Origin: Faecalimonas umbilicata
GTDB lineage: Bacteria; Bacillota; Clostridia; Lachnospirales; Lachnospiraceae
Assembly (NCBI RefSeq): GCF_004346095.1
Contig: NZ_SLZV01000003.1
Location: forward strand, 62,001-126,000
Reading direction: 5' to 3'
DNA: 64,000 nucleotides
Position numbers and translations under genes: made by a program. This document shows, one piece after another, positions 26,341 through 36,263 of the stretch (positions are counted from its first letter, which is position 1; every line of letters starts with the position of its first letter). A model generated the notes under the pieces. It was not told the DNA's origin. It did not search any database and worked only from the letters and a program-made list of their open reading frames with translations.

Positions 26341-26603
26341 GATTCCAAAATATTTTTCCTTCTTAAAATAGAAAGAAACTTTCTAACGTCCTCTTCTGCT
26401 ATTTCTTTTCCAACTTCATATACGTCTGTCAACGCACAAACCAATTGTTCTTCTGACATTTCTTCCTGCAATTTTTCCCATAAAAAGGCGCCTGTCTCAT
26501 TTAGTGTGATCATTGCCTGAAAATCCACACTTTGCTCTCCAATCGGAATGACCATATGTTCCCCTGCTACTGTTACAAGCTGAAAAGTATCTTTAATCTT
26601 CAT
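26337..26603 (-). CDS. PqqD-like peptide-recognition protein, second copy
   Basis: 88 residues, same length as the copy at 13247. It has HMVIPIGEQSVDFQAMITLNE-type strands, then TGAFLWEKLQEEMSEEQLV and VRKFLSILRRKNILE, which is the PqqD fold. It overlaps the S26 start by four bases. With the kinase-like gene upstream it repeats the module of the first cassette, but no intact peptide gene is found beside it. Confidence 0.8.
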   Translation of the reverse strand: MKIKDTFQLVTVAGEHMVIPIGEQSVDFQAMITLNETGAFLWEKLQEEMSEEQLVCALTDVYEVGKEIAEEDVRKFLSILRRKNILES

Positions 26604-26636
26604 CCTATTTTCTCCATTTCCACTTCTATTTTTCTA

Positions 26637-27338
26637 CTAATTATCGCAAAATATTTCTTTTCTTACAATCTCCACTACTTCTTGGCTAATATTACAATGC
26701 AAATAATACATTGGAACACTCTGTGCCAGCCTCGCCGCAAACGCTGTTAACTTCCTTCCTGCTTCCTCATCATAGAATGGAACCATCAATTGATTTGTAA
26801 TATTATACATTCTCTCTGAAATGTTCATCGGTTCTATCCAGTTTTTTATATCTCTCTTTAAAAATACAACTGCCGCAAGCGGTACTGACATATTCCGATT
26901 TAAGTCTGTTTTTCCGCTCCATGGTGTTCCATAAATCCAAGGCACTTCATCCCGAAAGCGAATCGCCGGTTTATCATCATTCACAATCTCCACTTTTTCT
27001 TTAAACCGTTCTTTCCAAAGTCCCGTATGAGTAGACTTTCCAACTCCACTGATTGCAGAAAATATCACGCCTCGCCCTTGAAAAGCAATGGCAGATCCAT
27101 GCAGCACAGCATCTCCGAGCACTGCTAAGCGATCACCAAACGCACTACCGGAAAAAATATATTCAAAGTCTGTTGCCTGTAATTCTTCCATTTTACGGTC
27201 TCTTCTAATCTCAGCTCTCACAGATGTATACCGTTTATCAAAATAAATGGCATGAAGTATCCTGCTTCGTTCCTGATCATATAATACACGGCAAAAATTA
27301 CTTCGTATATCTCTTGGAAAAGATTCGTAAACGCTCAA
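26637..27338 (-). CDS. HPr-kinase-like P-loop kinase (PadeK-like), second copy
   Basis: 233 residues with P-loop GVGKST (about 98-103) followed by HTGLW, then NDDKPAIR and YGTPWSGKTD, the same trio as the copy at 13510. The frame starts at a TTG (27338) soon after an in-frame stop. In another frame just upstream a short open stretch (EYETFSVNN...) might be the original N-terminus, so the gene may be slightly truncated where the AT-rich island begins. It is first of the six-gene block ending with Wzm/Wzt. Its substrate is unknown. Confidence 0.75.
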   Translation of the reverse strand: MSVYESFPRDIRSNFCRVLYDQERSRILHAIYFDKRYTSVRAEIRRDRKMEELQATDFEYIFSGSAFGDRLAVLGDAVLHGSAIAFQGRGVIFSAISGVGKSTHTGLWKERFKEKVEIVNDDKPAIRFRDEVPWIYGTPWSGKTDLNRNMSVPLAAVVFLKRDIKNWIEPMNISERMYNITNQLMVPFYDEEAGRKLTAFAARLAQSVPMYYLHCNISQEVVEIVRKEIFCDN

Positions 27339-27459
27339 ATATTTACCTGGAAGCTAACACATAGCAAACCTTCTAAAACATTATTTACAGAAAAAGTTTC
27401 ATACTCTCGCCGATTATTCTAGGTCACTCCAAACTGATGTCTCCATCGTACTATAATAT

Positions 27460-28158
27460 TCATTTTTCAATAGTTTGTTGCTGTACATAAATCAAAAACA
27501 TTCTAATCAATATTCTAATTCTATATTTTTCATATCTTATTTTTCGATAGAAGAATATAATTGCACTAATTACTAATAATGGAATTTCGTAGTATAGGAA
27601 TGTGGAACAATATGAGCAAACAAATATCAGATACATGTTTATAACTATTGTGAAAATGCACCCCAAAAATATCGATCGACTCATTTCAGAAATTATAAGC
27701 ATTTTGTCAGCCTTGTATGTTATACCTTTCATTTCACATATATTCAAACAATATTCAAATATAAGAGCATTTTTCTCTTTCTCACTTGCGTTTTCGTAGA
27801 TTTCCGAATTTATATATTTTTTAAAATATACTTTAATATCTAATGCGTTTTTATAAGCAAGTTCAGTATCGAAAATATTCTTATAGCAATCTTCTGACAA
27901 AAAAATATGTCGTAGTTCTCCTCCACATAAGTGTTTCCATAAATATTTTTCATCTAATATTGTTCCTATTTCTTGAAACACCACTCCCAAAACATAAGAA
28001 AAAACAAAAAATAGAACGTACTTTTCATTTCCGTAATTTTTCCAAATGTCATAATATTTGAATGATAGAGAGATACTAAATAAGCAGGAAATAACTATAC
28101 CAGGCACTAACATTGTGAAGATATCAAAAATATTAAATTTTTCCACAAACTTTTCCAT
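27460..28158 (-). CDS. Hypothetical membrane protein
   Basis: 232 residues, about four membrane segments: two at the N-terminus (IFTMLVPGIVISCLFSISL and VLFFVFSYVLGVVFQEIG) and two at the C-terminus (IFLGCIFTIVINMYLIFV and LLVISAIIFFYR), with a charged cytoplasmic middle (about residues 80-155). I do not recognise a family. Base composition is clearly more AT-rich than the genes to the left, so it marks the beginning of the AT-rich accessory stretch. It reads toward the kinase-like gene, but the 120-bp gap holds no clear shared signal. Confidence 0.6.
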   Translation of the reverse strand: MEKFVEKFNIFDIFTMLVPGIVISCLFSISLSFKYYDIWKNYGNEKYVLFFVFSYVLGVVFQEIGTILDEKYLWKHLCGGELRHIFLSEDCYKNIFDTELAYKNALDIKVYFKKYINSEIYENASEKEKNALIFEYCLNICEMKGITYKADKMLIISEMSRSIFLGCIFTIVINMYLIFVCSYCSTFLYYEIPLLVISAIIFFYRKIRYEKYRIRILIRMFLIYVQQQTIEK

Positions 28159-28649
28159 AAAATCTATGCCCCGTAAAATTATAGAAAATGAAGAATAATT
28201 CTTCCTTCTCTCTGCTTCCCGGCTTTAGGAAACCTTTATCACATATCCTTAGAATTTAATTATACTCTAGGTGGTGTAAATGCATTTTGTGAATGTCACT
28301 ACCATAGCTAAAGATTGAGAGATTTTCGAAGTTAAAAGTCTAAATCTTAGTAAGCAAAACATTTTCTTCAATTATAGCATCTCGAAGAATACAGTTAGTC
28401 ACTCCTTAAAATACATCAAAGCATTAAATATCTTTTGCTCTTGGCAAAAATGATACTGACTCTTTCCTTCTGAAAAACTTGTTCCTTCTGCGAAAGTCTG
28501 TACTCTCATCATTAACATGAAATCATGTCTATTTAGTAATTATCTGTTGATCATTTATACTGCATGCTCTTATCCAGACATATTACAAAACAAACAAATA
28601 ATTACCTATAAGCAAAGTAATAATTGTTAATCCTTACAAAAATTCATTG
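28159..28649. other. About 490 bp without a recognisable gene
   Basis: AT-rich sequence between the membrane-protein gene and the IS110 remnant. I see no open frame with family character, no RNA gene and no strong terminator. It is probably decayed DNA. Confidence 0.5.
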
Positions 28650-29352
28650 TTATACATTTATTGCTACCAAACCCAGTCCACTTAATTTCTGTATTTCCTT
28701 TACATCATCAAACCTTGATATATCACCCATTTCTGCAAGTATCCCGGAAAGCGTGTTTTTTCCTATTCCGGATATTGCCAGAATGTTTTCTGCATATGGA
28801 ATATCCATACACATTTGATGCAAACAGCTCTCTATGTCTGCTAGCTGCTCATTTGATTCAAGCATTCGATGAACCAACCACTTGACAGCAACTTTGCTCG
28901 ATTCCGCTCCATCCTGAATCCCTATGCTTTTCTTGGCATTTTCAAAGATGGAAGTTGCATTTACATAACCACGTCCCCGCAGTTTTGCTTCATGCCAAAT
29001 CTGTCTGATAACTTCTACACCAAGTGTAACCAGATCCTCTGGAAACGGTGCAACCTTAAGTACTTCCAAGCAAAATGCCCCATCTATTTTTCCGAATGCG
29101 TCCTTATACTCTGGAAAATAGATTTTCATTTCTCTGTGAAGTCGGTTAAGATCTCTTATCCGATCCTCGTTTATCTGGTCTTGAAGCATCGACAACCATC
29201 TAATATCAGCATAAAGCTTTTCTGGCAGATACGGCATTCCAAAGTTTCCATCTTTCACAAGATTTGCTATGAGTTTTGGATCTTTTCTGTCATCCTTAAG
29301 TTGGCTGTTATCTTCAATTTCTTTTGTCTGCTTTACTGCATAAGGATTTACC
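28650..29352 (-). pseudogene. IS110-family transposase fragment
   Basis: The open stretch reads NPYAVKQTKEIEDNSQLKDD, DRKDPKLIANL, then GIGKNTLSGILAEMGDISRF and IQKLSGLG. These are the central and C-terminal (transposase_20) features of IS110/IS902 transposases. The N-terminal DEDD catalytic part and the last 80-100 residues are missing, and no start codon is available. It is a relic. Confidence 0.8.
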
Positions 29353-29393
29353 TCTGCACTTCTTCAGAATGCGACTTCTTATTTTCTTTCTGC

Positions 29394-29759
29394 TCATGCA
29401 TTATTCTTTCTTTTTACATAAACATTCATAGCAAAGCTACACTGTCTAACATATCCCTTTTCGCAAATGATTCCATGTATTTGGGGATAGGTTAATCCTT
29501 GACTCCTAAGTTCTATTACCTCTTTTTCGTATGGAGCTAATTTCCCTAGAATCCTAACACTATAGTGCCTCTTTATAACTGAAAAATCAGGATTTAAATA
29601 ATTTTGTATAGCTTTATAGGAACGATGCATCAGAGAAGAGATTTGCTCAATAGAATATCCCGCTAATGCCATTTCTCTTGCATCTTTCATTTCTTGTTGT
29701 TTTTGTTTTATTGCTAACTGACTTGATTTTTGTCTAACCCTTCCACTTTCGAATTTCAA
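29394..29759 (-). pseudogene. ISL3-like transposase remnant
   Basis: 121 residues with REMALAGYSIEQISSLMHR, a helix-turn-helix, and LAPYEKEVIELRSQGLTYPQ, IICEKGY, which resemble the region of ISL3-type transposases that carries paired HTH motifs. No catalytic residues are present. It overlaps the end of the PglD-like gene by 26 bp, so its insertion may have altered that gene's C-terminus. The family assignment is by eye and uncertain. Confidence 0.4.
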
Positions 29760-30300
29760 TTACCTCCCCACCATCCACTTTAGTATATTTAGGCACATAA
29801 TTTTCTGCCATAACTATAGCTCCTGAATTGATATGGCATGCATCATCTAAAACACATCCATGATCCACAATCGCTCCCATATTGATGATGCATGCGCTTC
29901 CAACCATACAGCCCGTATTAATCATTGCCTTAGGGAAAATAACTGTACCCGATTTAATTACCACACTTTTCGCAATATATGCCGTAGGATGAATAATTGT
30001 TGCAAGTTTACCACCTGCTTGAGCAATTCTTTCTTCCCATTCTAATCTTATTTTATTATCTCCAAACGCCGGATAAAATTCTGTGTCTTGATTTATATAC
30101 TTCCAATATTCATCACACATGCCTACTATTTTATAAACTACAGTCCCATATTTCTGTTCTCTATTGGCAACATCTCTATACCTGTCATCTAAAAATATAA
30201 TATTTTTATTTTCATCTCTAGTATTATATTTTTGTAATGCGCCAGCAACTTCACATACAGCTTGTCCATGGCCTCCCGCACCAATAATAATTAATCTCAT
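29734..30300 (-). CDS. PglD/NeuD-like sugar O/N-acetyltransferase
   Basis: 188 residues from the ATG at 30300 (AAAGGTGAT upstream; the frame also has a GTG at 30309). The N-terminus MRLIIIGAGGHGQAVCEVAG is the nucleotide-sugar binding Rossmann part. The rest is hexapeptide repeats (AYIAKSVVIKSGTVIF, GAIVDHGCVLDDACHINSGA), including the catalytic His of GAIVDHGC. Enzymes of this type acetylate UDP-amino-sugars. It resembles the N-terminal half of the fusion at 19671. The end GGEVIEIRKWKG is slightly short for the family, where it meets the ISL3-like remnant. Confidence 0.82.
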   Translation of the reverse strand: MRLIIIGAGGHGQAVCEVAGALQKYNTRDENKNIIFLDDRYRDVANREQKYGTVVYKIVGMCDEYWKYINQDTEFYPAFGDNKIRLEWEERIAQAGGKLATIIHPTAYIAKSVVIKSGTVIFPKAMINTGCMVGSACIINMGAIVDHGCVLDDACHINSGAIVMAENYVPKYTKVDGGEVIEIRKWKG

Positions 30301-30614
30301 TTTTATCACCTTTTATGTAATTGTATTTAAAAGAGTATTACTACCCCGATCAAACACATTGCTGCAACAATATACTATAATTTCCAAAACACTAACCGTA
30401 ACACCTAATGTAATCCAATATTATACTGAAAAATTATCGTATCTTCTCACCAGTCCAACAAAGCCCCAAGTACTAAAAGAATAAACAATTGGTCAATGTA
30501 ATAAATATATTGTCATAGATTGATTAGAACATTTATTTACATGGCAATTGTCAAATATCTTTAATAATTAATACACCTCAACACTCATTGCATAAAATAT
30601 TCTAACACCAACGT
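30301..30614. other. About 310 bp without a recognisable gene
   Basis: AT-rich spacer between the PglD-like gene and the IS3 remnant. It probably holds the promoter of the PglD-like gene, but I cannot point to a convincing -35/-10 pair. Confidence 0.4.
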
Positions 30615-31438
30615 CTTGCTTTGCCTTTCTTTATTGTTTCAATCACGCAGGATACTTCCACTGTTTTGGACTGTTCATCAAGGATATTTTTTAATTCGCT
30701 GCTCTGAAGTCAGAACCTTTGGTTGTGATTATCCATGGTTTGATTCACTGCGCTTTGATACCCATTTGTTTCATATACTTACCAACGATACGCTCGGAGA
30801 TAATCTCTCCCGTTTTTCGTAGCTTTTTGATAATTTTGGGAATACCGCAATTCTGTTTTGATTTATTATGAATATCCTTAATTTTATCTTTTACGGCTTC
30901 ACGCCTTTTTTCTGTGTTTAGAAAGAATACGTTTTAGCCATGCATGATAACCAAAACAAGAAACACCAAGATGTTTCAACATTCCGAAGACAAAAACTCG
31001 CGTTTCGCCTTATGAGCAGTTTCTGCAATCTCCGTAACTTTGAGATAAATGGCTTCCATCTTTTTCCCAGAATGTTGATTGCTTTTTTTATCCTTCAAGA
31101 GTGTCCTGTGCATCTCGTAATTCTCGTTTTAATCGTGTGATTTCTTTTGCTTCATCAGAGGCATAGTTACCGGAACCACGACTTTCAATATCACCGGCTT
31201 CACGCAGTTCTTTCTGCCAGCGTGATAATGTCTGCTAACTGATTCCTAAATTTGTAGCACAGCCTTGCAGTCCTAAGTTCCTATAATCGTGACAGTACTG
31301 GACTGCATCCAGCTTAAGTTGTTAGTCATAGTTCTTTGCCATAAGGAGATCCTCCTTCCGTACAGTATCTATATTGTATCATAATTTTTCTAATAAGGAT
31401 TTCTCACTTTGACTTGTACTATTTATATTCTAGCACCA
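30615..31438 (-). mobile_element. Decayed IS3-family element, relative of the copy at 51352-52690
   Basis: Base-by-base reading shows long stretches matching the IS3 element at 51-52.7 kb: the middle of orfB, orfA and the terminal sequence ending ...TAGCACCA at 31438. About 110 bp are missing near 30662, several stops interrupt both frames, and the far end (DDE part of orfB) is gone. It cannot encode a transposase. Confidence 0.85.
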
Positions 31439-31556
31439 TTTCTCCTCAATTCTACCATCTTTATCATTTTTTTCAAGAAAAATCGCATTTTTCTACTGAA
31501 ATTAAAACACTTTATTCATTCTCATCGCTATTTCCGATACAAATGAGAGTTAATTC

Positions 31557-32075
31557 TCATAGAAGTCCACATATAATTGATTTGTAGACTTCATCCACTG
31601 ACAAGGTTACATCCATTATCTTATCTAGTTCTCCACAATTTTCAACCGAGAACTGGGATACTAACTCTATATGAGGATAAATCTGCCGATTTAGCACAAG
31701 ACTGTAGTTCAAAGAACAAAGTCCTTTTTCGCCGTAGAACCGGGTTATATGTGCAGTATTATTCGGAATCATGACCTTTGTATCATCAGAACAATACATT
31801 TTTGTTTCTACCAGCTTTATGACAGCTTCATAAGTAATATCAGAAATGGTATGTACTCCCATGCCTTCTAGAAAAATCAATCCCTCTGAACAGTAAATCC
31901 GGGACACTTCTAATGTCCTGCTGGTATAGAGATTTCCACAATCAGCAAGATACGCATCAAGATTCTTTTGCTGGAGCCCAGGTGGTTTAGCATAGTTTGA
32001 CCAGTTAAGATAAAGTCCACGATTAGACATAGTCCCTGTAGAGTCCATTTTCTCCAACTGATATGTATACTGCAC
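31557..32075 (-). pseudogene. Degraded open stretch, possibly an integrase N-terminal fragment
   Basis: 172 codons are open. The part TLEVSRIYCSEGLIFLEGMG, ITYEAVIKLVE and NNTAHITRFYGEKGL resembles the SAM-like N-terminal domain of tyrosine recombinases, but no catalytic domain follows. A neighbouring overlapping frame also stays open, typical of decayed DNA. I do not claim a function. Confidence 0.3.
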
Positions 32076-32159
32076 CCATACAGCAGATTTCTGTCGTGGT
32101 GATTCATTCTTGATTTCCGCAAGTCAGCTTTCACGGACTGCCTCTGAATAATTTTCATC

Positions 32160-32930
32160 CCTTTGTTTTATAAAAAGTCTAAGCCGTTTAGGCATCACAG
32201 ATAATCCTTCCATAAGCCAACGGAATTGTTGCTGAGTAAGAGTTTTTATTTCCGATTCCGAACGTGACCATTGGAATTCACCTTATTCTAACCAATTATA
32301 TAAAAGCAGATAGCCATCAGATTCCTAGACCAAACATTTAATGCAATCTGTTTGCCCTCCACAAAACATATACAGAGCGTCAGGTTCAATGGAATTTCTA
32401 CCAAGTTTTGATTCAATAATCGCTGTAAGTGAATCCAAACCAAGTAGAAAATCTGTGTATCCAGTTGCTATAAAGATATTTTTAAAGCGTGTAGCATCAT
32501 TTAACATCAGTAGCCACTTGCAAAACCATTTTCAGTAAATTCGGAGATGTATTCTCAGAAACATAAATCCTCATAGAATTAATCTAGATTTCTAAAGTGC
32601 ATGGATCTGATGTTGAACTCGCACGTTCCATCAATGTCACTGGAACAGCGACAACCGCTTGTGGTGCAACTTCAGAAGTCATTCCCTTCAGACACGCTTC
32701 CCGAACCTAGCGCAAACGCTGGTAATAATTCTCAACTGTAATCTGATGTTGAACACACCAGTCTTTTACAGTAAGATTTTGCGGACGTCTTTGACATTCT
32801 CTGATCTGGGATGCTCATTCTTGAAGACGATATTTGTTGTGCGACAGTGATTGCAATTGAACTCCTGGTCTCTACCGCCTCTAGTCTAGTCTTAAAAGTT
32901 GATTCTAAACTTTTTATACTTGGCAAAGAG
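32160..32930 (-). mobile_element. IS66-family remnant (tnpA and tnpB fragments)
   Basis: Reading right to left, broken tnpA-like sequence (VKDWCVQHQIT-type words at about 32740-32800) is followed at 32507 by MLNDATRFKNIFIATGYTD, LDSLTAIIESKLG and MFCGGQTD. This is the N-terminus of IS66 TnpB (Orf2). After a stop the TnpB C-terminus can be read as FEWSRSESEIKTLT...FRWLMEGLSV. tnpC is absent. Confidence 0.75.
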
Positions 32931-33048
32931 ATTATCTCAAATGTTTAGTGTCCTGTCTACGCACCCACCATGGGCATTTACTTATGAACCGATTTTTAGG
33001 GCACACAATCTGTTAAATTATTTTACACTTACTTTTAAGTTATTTTTA

Positions 33049-33077
33049 TTGACATTTACATATGTTTCTGATAGCAT
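33049..33077 (+). promoter_or_regulatory. Promoter of the XRE-UGDH operon
   Basis: TTGACA (33049-33054), 17 bases, TAGCAT (33072-33077), then an AT-rich leader of about 60 bases to the ATG at 33145. The -35 is perfect; the -10 is a two-base variant. Confidence 0.6.
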
Positions 33078-33103
33078 CTTCTTATTGGAATATAAAAAAA
33101 AAC

Positions 33104-33118
33104 TCACACTTCATGTGA
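33104..33118 (+). promoter_or_regulatory. Inverted repeat in the leader, possible operator
   Basis: TCACA and TGTGA arms with a 5-base spacer, between the promoter and the start codon. An XRE-family domain is encoded directly downstream, so autoregulation through this palindrome is possible. The site is short and untested. Confidence 0.4.
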
Positions 33119-33144
33119 CAGATAATAACATTAGGAGATTTGAT

Positions 33145-34617
33145 ATGAAAAAAATATCTTATGCAAAAATGGCAGATACAATTATCACCCAAAGAAAAGA
33201 ACTCAAACTCACTCAGGCACAGCTAGCAAAAATGACCGGCATCAACAGAGGGATGATCAGCCGTATTGAAAGCCTCGATTATATCCCTTCCATCGACCAG
33301 CTTCATACGATTGCAGAAGCGCTTCATTTTGAAGTAATAGATCTTTTTGAGGAAATCCGACCAGAAAACGATAAACTGGTTCTTCATAAAAAATATAACA
33401 TTGCTGTTGCCGGTACCGGTTATGTAGGTCTTTCCATCGCCACCCTCCTTGCACAGTACAACCACGTAACGGCTGTTGATATCATTCCGGAAAAAGTAGG
33501 CCTCATCAACAATAGAAAATCACCTATTCAGGATGATTATATCGAACGGTATCTTGCTGAAAAAGAGCTTGATCTTACCGCTACGCTTGATGGAGAAGAA
33601 GCATACAAAAATGCCGATTTTATCGTCATTGCAGCCCCAACTAATTATGACAGTAAAAAGAACTTCTTTGATTGCTCCGCTGTGGAAGCTGTAATTGAGC
33701 TGGTACTAAAAGTAAATCCAGATGCAACGATGGTCATTAAATCCACCATACCTGTGGGATATACTGCATCTGTCAGAGAAAAATGGCATACAAAGAATAT
33801 CATCTTTAGTCCGGAATTCCTTCGTGAATCCAAGGCACTTTATGATAATCTCTATCCATCTAGAATCATCGTCTCCTGTGATGAAGATTCCAGAAAAAAG
33901 GCTGAAATCTTCGCAGGCCTTCTTCAACAGGGCGCTATAAAGAAAAATATAGATACATTATTCATGGGATTCACAGAAGCGGAAGCAGTTAAACTGTTTG
34001 CCAACACTTATCTGGCGCTCCGTGTCTCTTATTTCAATGAGCTGGATACCTATGCAGAAACAAAAGGATTAAACACACAAGAAATCATCAATGGTGTATG
34101 TCTGGATCCACGTATCGGTTCTCATTATAACAATCCAAGCTTCGGATACGGTGGCTATTGCCTGCCGAAGGATACGAAACAGCTTCTGGCTAACTTTGAT
34201 GATGTACCTCAGAATATGATTTCTGCTATTGTAGAAAGTAATAGAACAAGAAAAGACTATATTGCAGATCAGGTTCTAGAAATGGCTGGAGCCTATGAAG
34301 CAAACAGTTCATGGGATCCAACCAAAGAAGGGGAAAAAGTCATTGGTGTATATCGCCTAACGATGAAAAGTAACTCAGATAATTTCCGCCAGTCTTCCAT
34401 TCAAGGTGTTATGAAACGAATCAAGGCAAAAGGTGCCAAAGTTATTATTTTCGAACCAACTTTAAAAAATGGAGAAACTTTCTATGGTTCTGAAGTCGTC
34501 AATGACTTAAAGAAATTCAAAAAGAAAAGTCAGGCAATCATTGCCAATAGATATGCTTCCTGCCTCGATGATGTAAAAGATAAGGTTTATACAAGAGATA
34601 TCTTCAAAAGAGATTAA
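33145..34617 (+). CDS. XRE-type HTH domain fused to UDP-glucose 6-dehydrogenase
   Basis: The ATG at 33145 follows AGGAG; 490 residues. Residues 1-65 are a canonical XRE helix-turn-helix ([20 protein letters not shown], then [21 protein letters not shown]). From residue 84 a complete UDP-glucose/UDP-ManNAc dehydrogenase follows: [13 protein letters not shown] loop at about 88-97, [20 protein letters not shown], and the catalytic Cys339 in [12 protein letters not shown]. It oxidises UDP-glucose to UDP-glucuronate, the substrate of the next gene. The fused DNA-binding domain suggests that the enzyme senses its own substrate or NAD state and controls its operon; that is inference. It is on the plus strand, opposite to the polysaccharide cluster. 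Confidence 0.9.
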   Translation: MKKISYAKMADTIITQRKELKLTQAQLAKMTGINRGMISRIESLDYIPSIDQLHTIAEALHFEVIDLFEEIRPENDKLVLHKKYNIAVAGTGYVGLSIATLLAQYNHVTAVDIIPEKVGLINNRKSPIQDDYIERYLAEKELDLTATLDGEEAYKNADFIVIAAPTNYDSKKNFFDCSAVEAVIELVLKVNPDATMVIKSTIPVGYTASVREKWHTKNIIFSPEFLRESKALYDNLYPSRIIVSCDEDSRKKAEIFAGLLQQGAIKKNIDTLFMGFTEAEAVKLFANTYLALRVSYFNELDTYAETKGLNTQEIINGVCLDPRIGSHYNNPSFGYGGYCLPKDTKQLLANFDDVPQNMISAIVESNRTRKDYIADQVLEMAGAYEANSSWDPTKEGEKVIGVYRLTMKSNSDNFRQSSIQGVMKRIKAKGAKVIIFEPTLKNGETFYGSEVVNDLKKFKKKSQAIIANRYASCLDDVKDKVYTRDIFKRD

Positions 34618-34633
34618 CATGAAAGGAAACAAT

Positions 34634-35719
34634 ATGAAGCATATAGATTTAAAAAATAAAACAATATTCATTACAGGTTCTGCCGGATTTATCGGCAGCA
34701 ACCTTGTTCTTGAACTTTTAAAAACGCAATCACCCATCTGTATTATCGGACTTGACAATATGAACAACTACTATGATGTCAACATCAAAGAATGGCGTTT
34801 ACAGGAAATTGAAAAATGTGTCAATGAACACACTGATTCCACTTATGTATTCTATAAAAACGACCTTTCAAATAAAGTAATTATTGATAAAATCTTTGAA
34901 GAACATAAACCAGATATTGTAGTAAACTTAGGAGCCCAAGCAGGTGTGCGTTACTCAATTAGCAACCCGGACGCATATATTCAGTCAAACATGATTGGTT
35001 TTTACAATATTTTGGAAGCCTGCCGCCATTCCTATGATAATGGGGCTAAAGGGGTAGAGCATTTGGTATATGCTTCTTCCTCTTCTGTTTACGGCACCAA
35101 CAAAAAAATTCCATACAGTACAGAGGACAAAGTAGATAATCCGGTCTCCCTTTATGCAGCCACAAAGAAATCAAACGAGCTTATGGCTCATGCATACAGC
35201 AAACTTTATAATATTCCGTCCACTGGACTTCGCTTCTTTACTGTATACGGACCGGCAGGAAGACCAGATATGGCTTACTTCGGATTCACAAACAAACTGC
35301 TCAGAGGCGAAACAATCCAAATTTTCAACTACGGAAATTGCAAACGTGACTTCACCTATGTTGATGATATTGTAGAAGGAATAAAACGTGTCATGCAGGG
35401 CGCTCCGGAAAAGAAAAACGGAGAAGACGGTCTTCCAATCCCTCCGTATGCTATATACAATATTGGAAACAGTAATCCCGAAAATCTTCTAGACTTTGTC
35501 ACCATCCTTCAGGAAGAGCTGATCCGTGCAGACGTACTTCCTGAAAATTATGACTTTGAAGCCCACAAAGAACTTGTTGCCATGCAACCCGGTGATGTGC
35601 CAGTAACATATGCTGATACAAGCGCACTGGAAAAAGACTATGGTTTCAAACCAAATACCTCCTTAAGAGCAGGGCTTCGTAACTTCGCGGAATGGTATAA
35701 AACGTTTTATAAAATTTAA
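34634..35719 (+). CDS. UDP-glucuronate 4-epimerase-type NAD-dependent epimerase
   Basis: 361 residues from the ATG at 34634, which has AAAGGA seven bases upstream (an ATG at 34619 overlaps the end of the dehydrogenase gene region and is less likely). Motifs are FITGSAGFIGSNL, NLGAQAGVRYSI, the catalytic YASSSSVYG and YAATKKSNE (Tyr-x3-Lys), RFFTVYGPAGRPDMA and RDFTYVDDI, as in GalE-like UDP-glucuronate 4-epimerases. It would convert UDP-glucuronate from the preceding enzyme to UDP-galacturonate for a capsule repeat. Two hairpins follow the stop. Confidence 0.9.
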   Translation: MKHIDLKNKTIFITGSAGFIGSNLVLELLKTQSPICIIGLDNMNNYYDVNIKEWRLQEIEKCVNEHTDSTYVFYKNDLSNKVIIDKIFEEHKPDIVVNLGAQAGVRYSISNPDAYIQSNMIGFYNILEACRHSYDNGAKGVEHLVYASSSSVYGTNKKIPYSTEDKVDNPVSLYAATKKSNELMAHAYSKLYNIPSTGLRFFTVYGPAGRPDMAYFGFTNKLLRGETIQIFNYGNCKRDFTYVDDIVEGIKRVMQGAPEKKNGEDGLPIPPYAIYNIGNSNPENLLDFVTILQEELIRADVLPENYDFEAHKELVAMQPGDVPVTYADTSALEKDYGFKPNTSLRAGLRNFAEWYKTFYKI

Positions 35720-35804
35720 ATAAAGTTTGGTTCGTCTCTAAAATAAATGTTGGGGATGATTTTAAATTGGGGCGACCCTAAAAAGTTAGACTTTTTAAAA
35801 GTAG

Positions 35805-35826
35805 AAATCGGTTAATACCGATTTTT
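35805..35826 (+). terminator. Intrinsic terminator after the epimerase gene
   Basis: AAATCGGT-TAAT-ACCGATTT followed by TT: an eight-pair stem with a four-base loop. It is about 85 bp after the stop. Confidence 0.6.
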
Positions 35827-35840
35827 AGGCTCTAAATCTT

Positions 35841-35907
35841 AAAATACGAATCTCCCATAGAAATCAGTATTTTTAATACTTGAACTTCTTTAGGAGATTC
35901 GTATTTT
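35841..35907 (+). repeat. Perfect 15-bp inverted repeat, second terminator or IS end
   Basis: AAAATACGAATCTCC (35841-35855) and its exact complement (35893-35907), loop 37 bases, then a T-rich run. It fits a second terminator for the epimerase operon, or the end of a vanished mobile element. Confidence 0.6.
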
Positions 35908-36200
35908 TTCTTTTCTGTATGTATTTTAGGACGCAAAAACCCCTTGACTGCATTTTTGAAAGCACCCTTTTTCTAAGCAGTCTTTTCTTCAGTTTTTCCT
36001 TCAAATTTCTTGATCTCATCATGAAGAAAACGATGGTATTTATTTATATTTCGTAAGCGCAAAATAATTCAACGGATTGTGTTGCCCTAAAAATGCATCC
36101 ATAATAATCAATAGAAAATGCAAGCATTTTACTTCATCTTCTCTTGCTAGAAATGATAGATGCAAGCATTTTACTCTATCCGATTTATGGAGGTGTACTC
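35908..36200. other. About 290 bp spacer with short remnants and direct repeats
   Basis: On the minus strand a tail reading INKYHRFLHDEIKKFEGKTEE then stop can be made out near 35975-36060, perhaps the end of a lost gene. On the plus strand the word ATGCAAGCATTTTAC occurs twice, 44 bp apart (36118 and 36162). No intact gene. Confidence 0.4.
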
Positions 36201-36263
36201 ATGAGAAGCAAAAGAATACCTGCCGAAGAACAATACCGTCTCATCATGGAATGCCGTCAAAGT
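36201..36263 (+). pseudogene. 5' fragment of an IS66-type tnpA, cut by the next element
   Basis: After GGAGGTG an ATG begins MRSKRIPAEEQYRLIMECRQS, which is the start of an IS66-type TnpA. It ends exactly where the terminal repeat of the IS66 element (GTAAGCG, 36264) begins. The rest is not found on the other side of the element. Confidence 0.65.

Noticed and set aside
31557-32075. Functional site-specific integrase
   Set aside because: Only a degenerate N-terminal-like stretch; no catalytic Arg/His/Tyr domain follows.
36115-36176. Repeated ATGCAAGCATTTTAC words as a CRISPR or attachment site
   Set aside because: Only two copies with a non-regular neighbourhood, no cas genes and no integrase active here.
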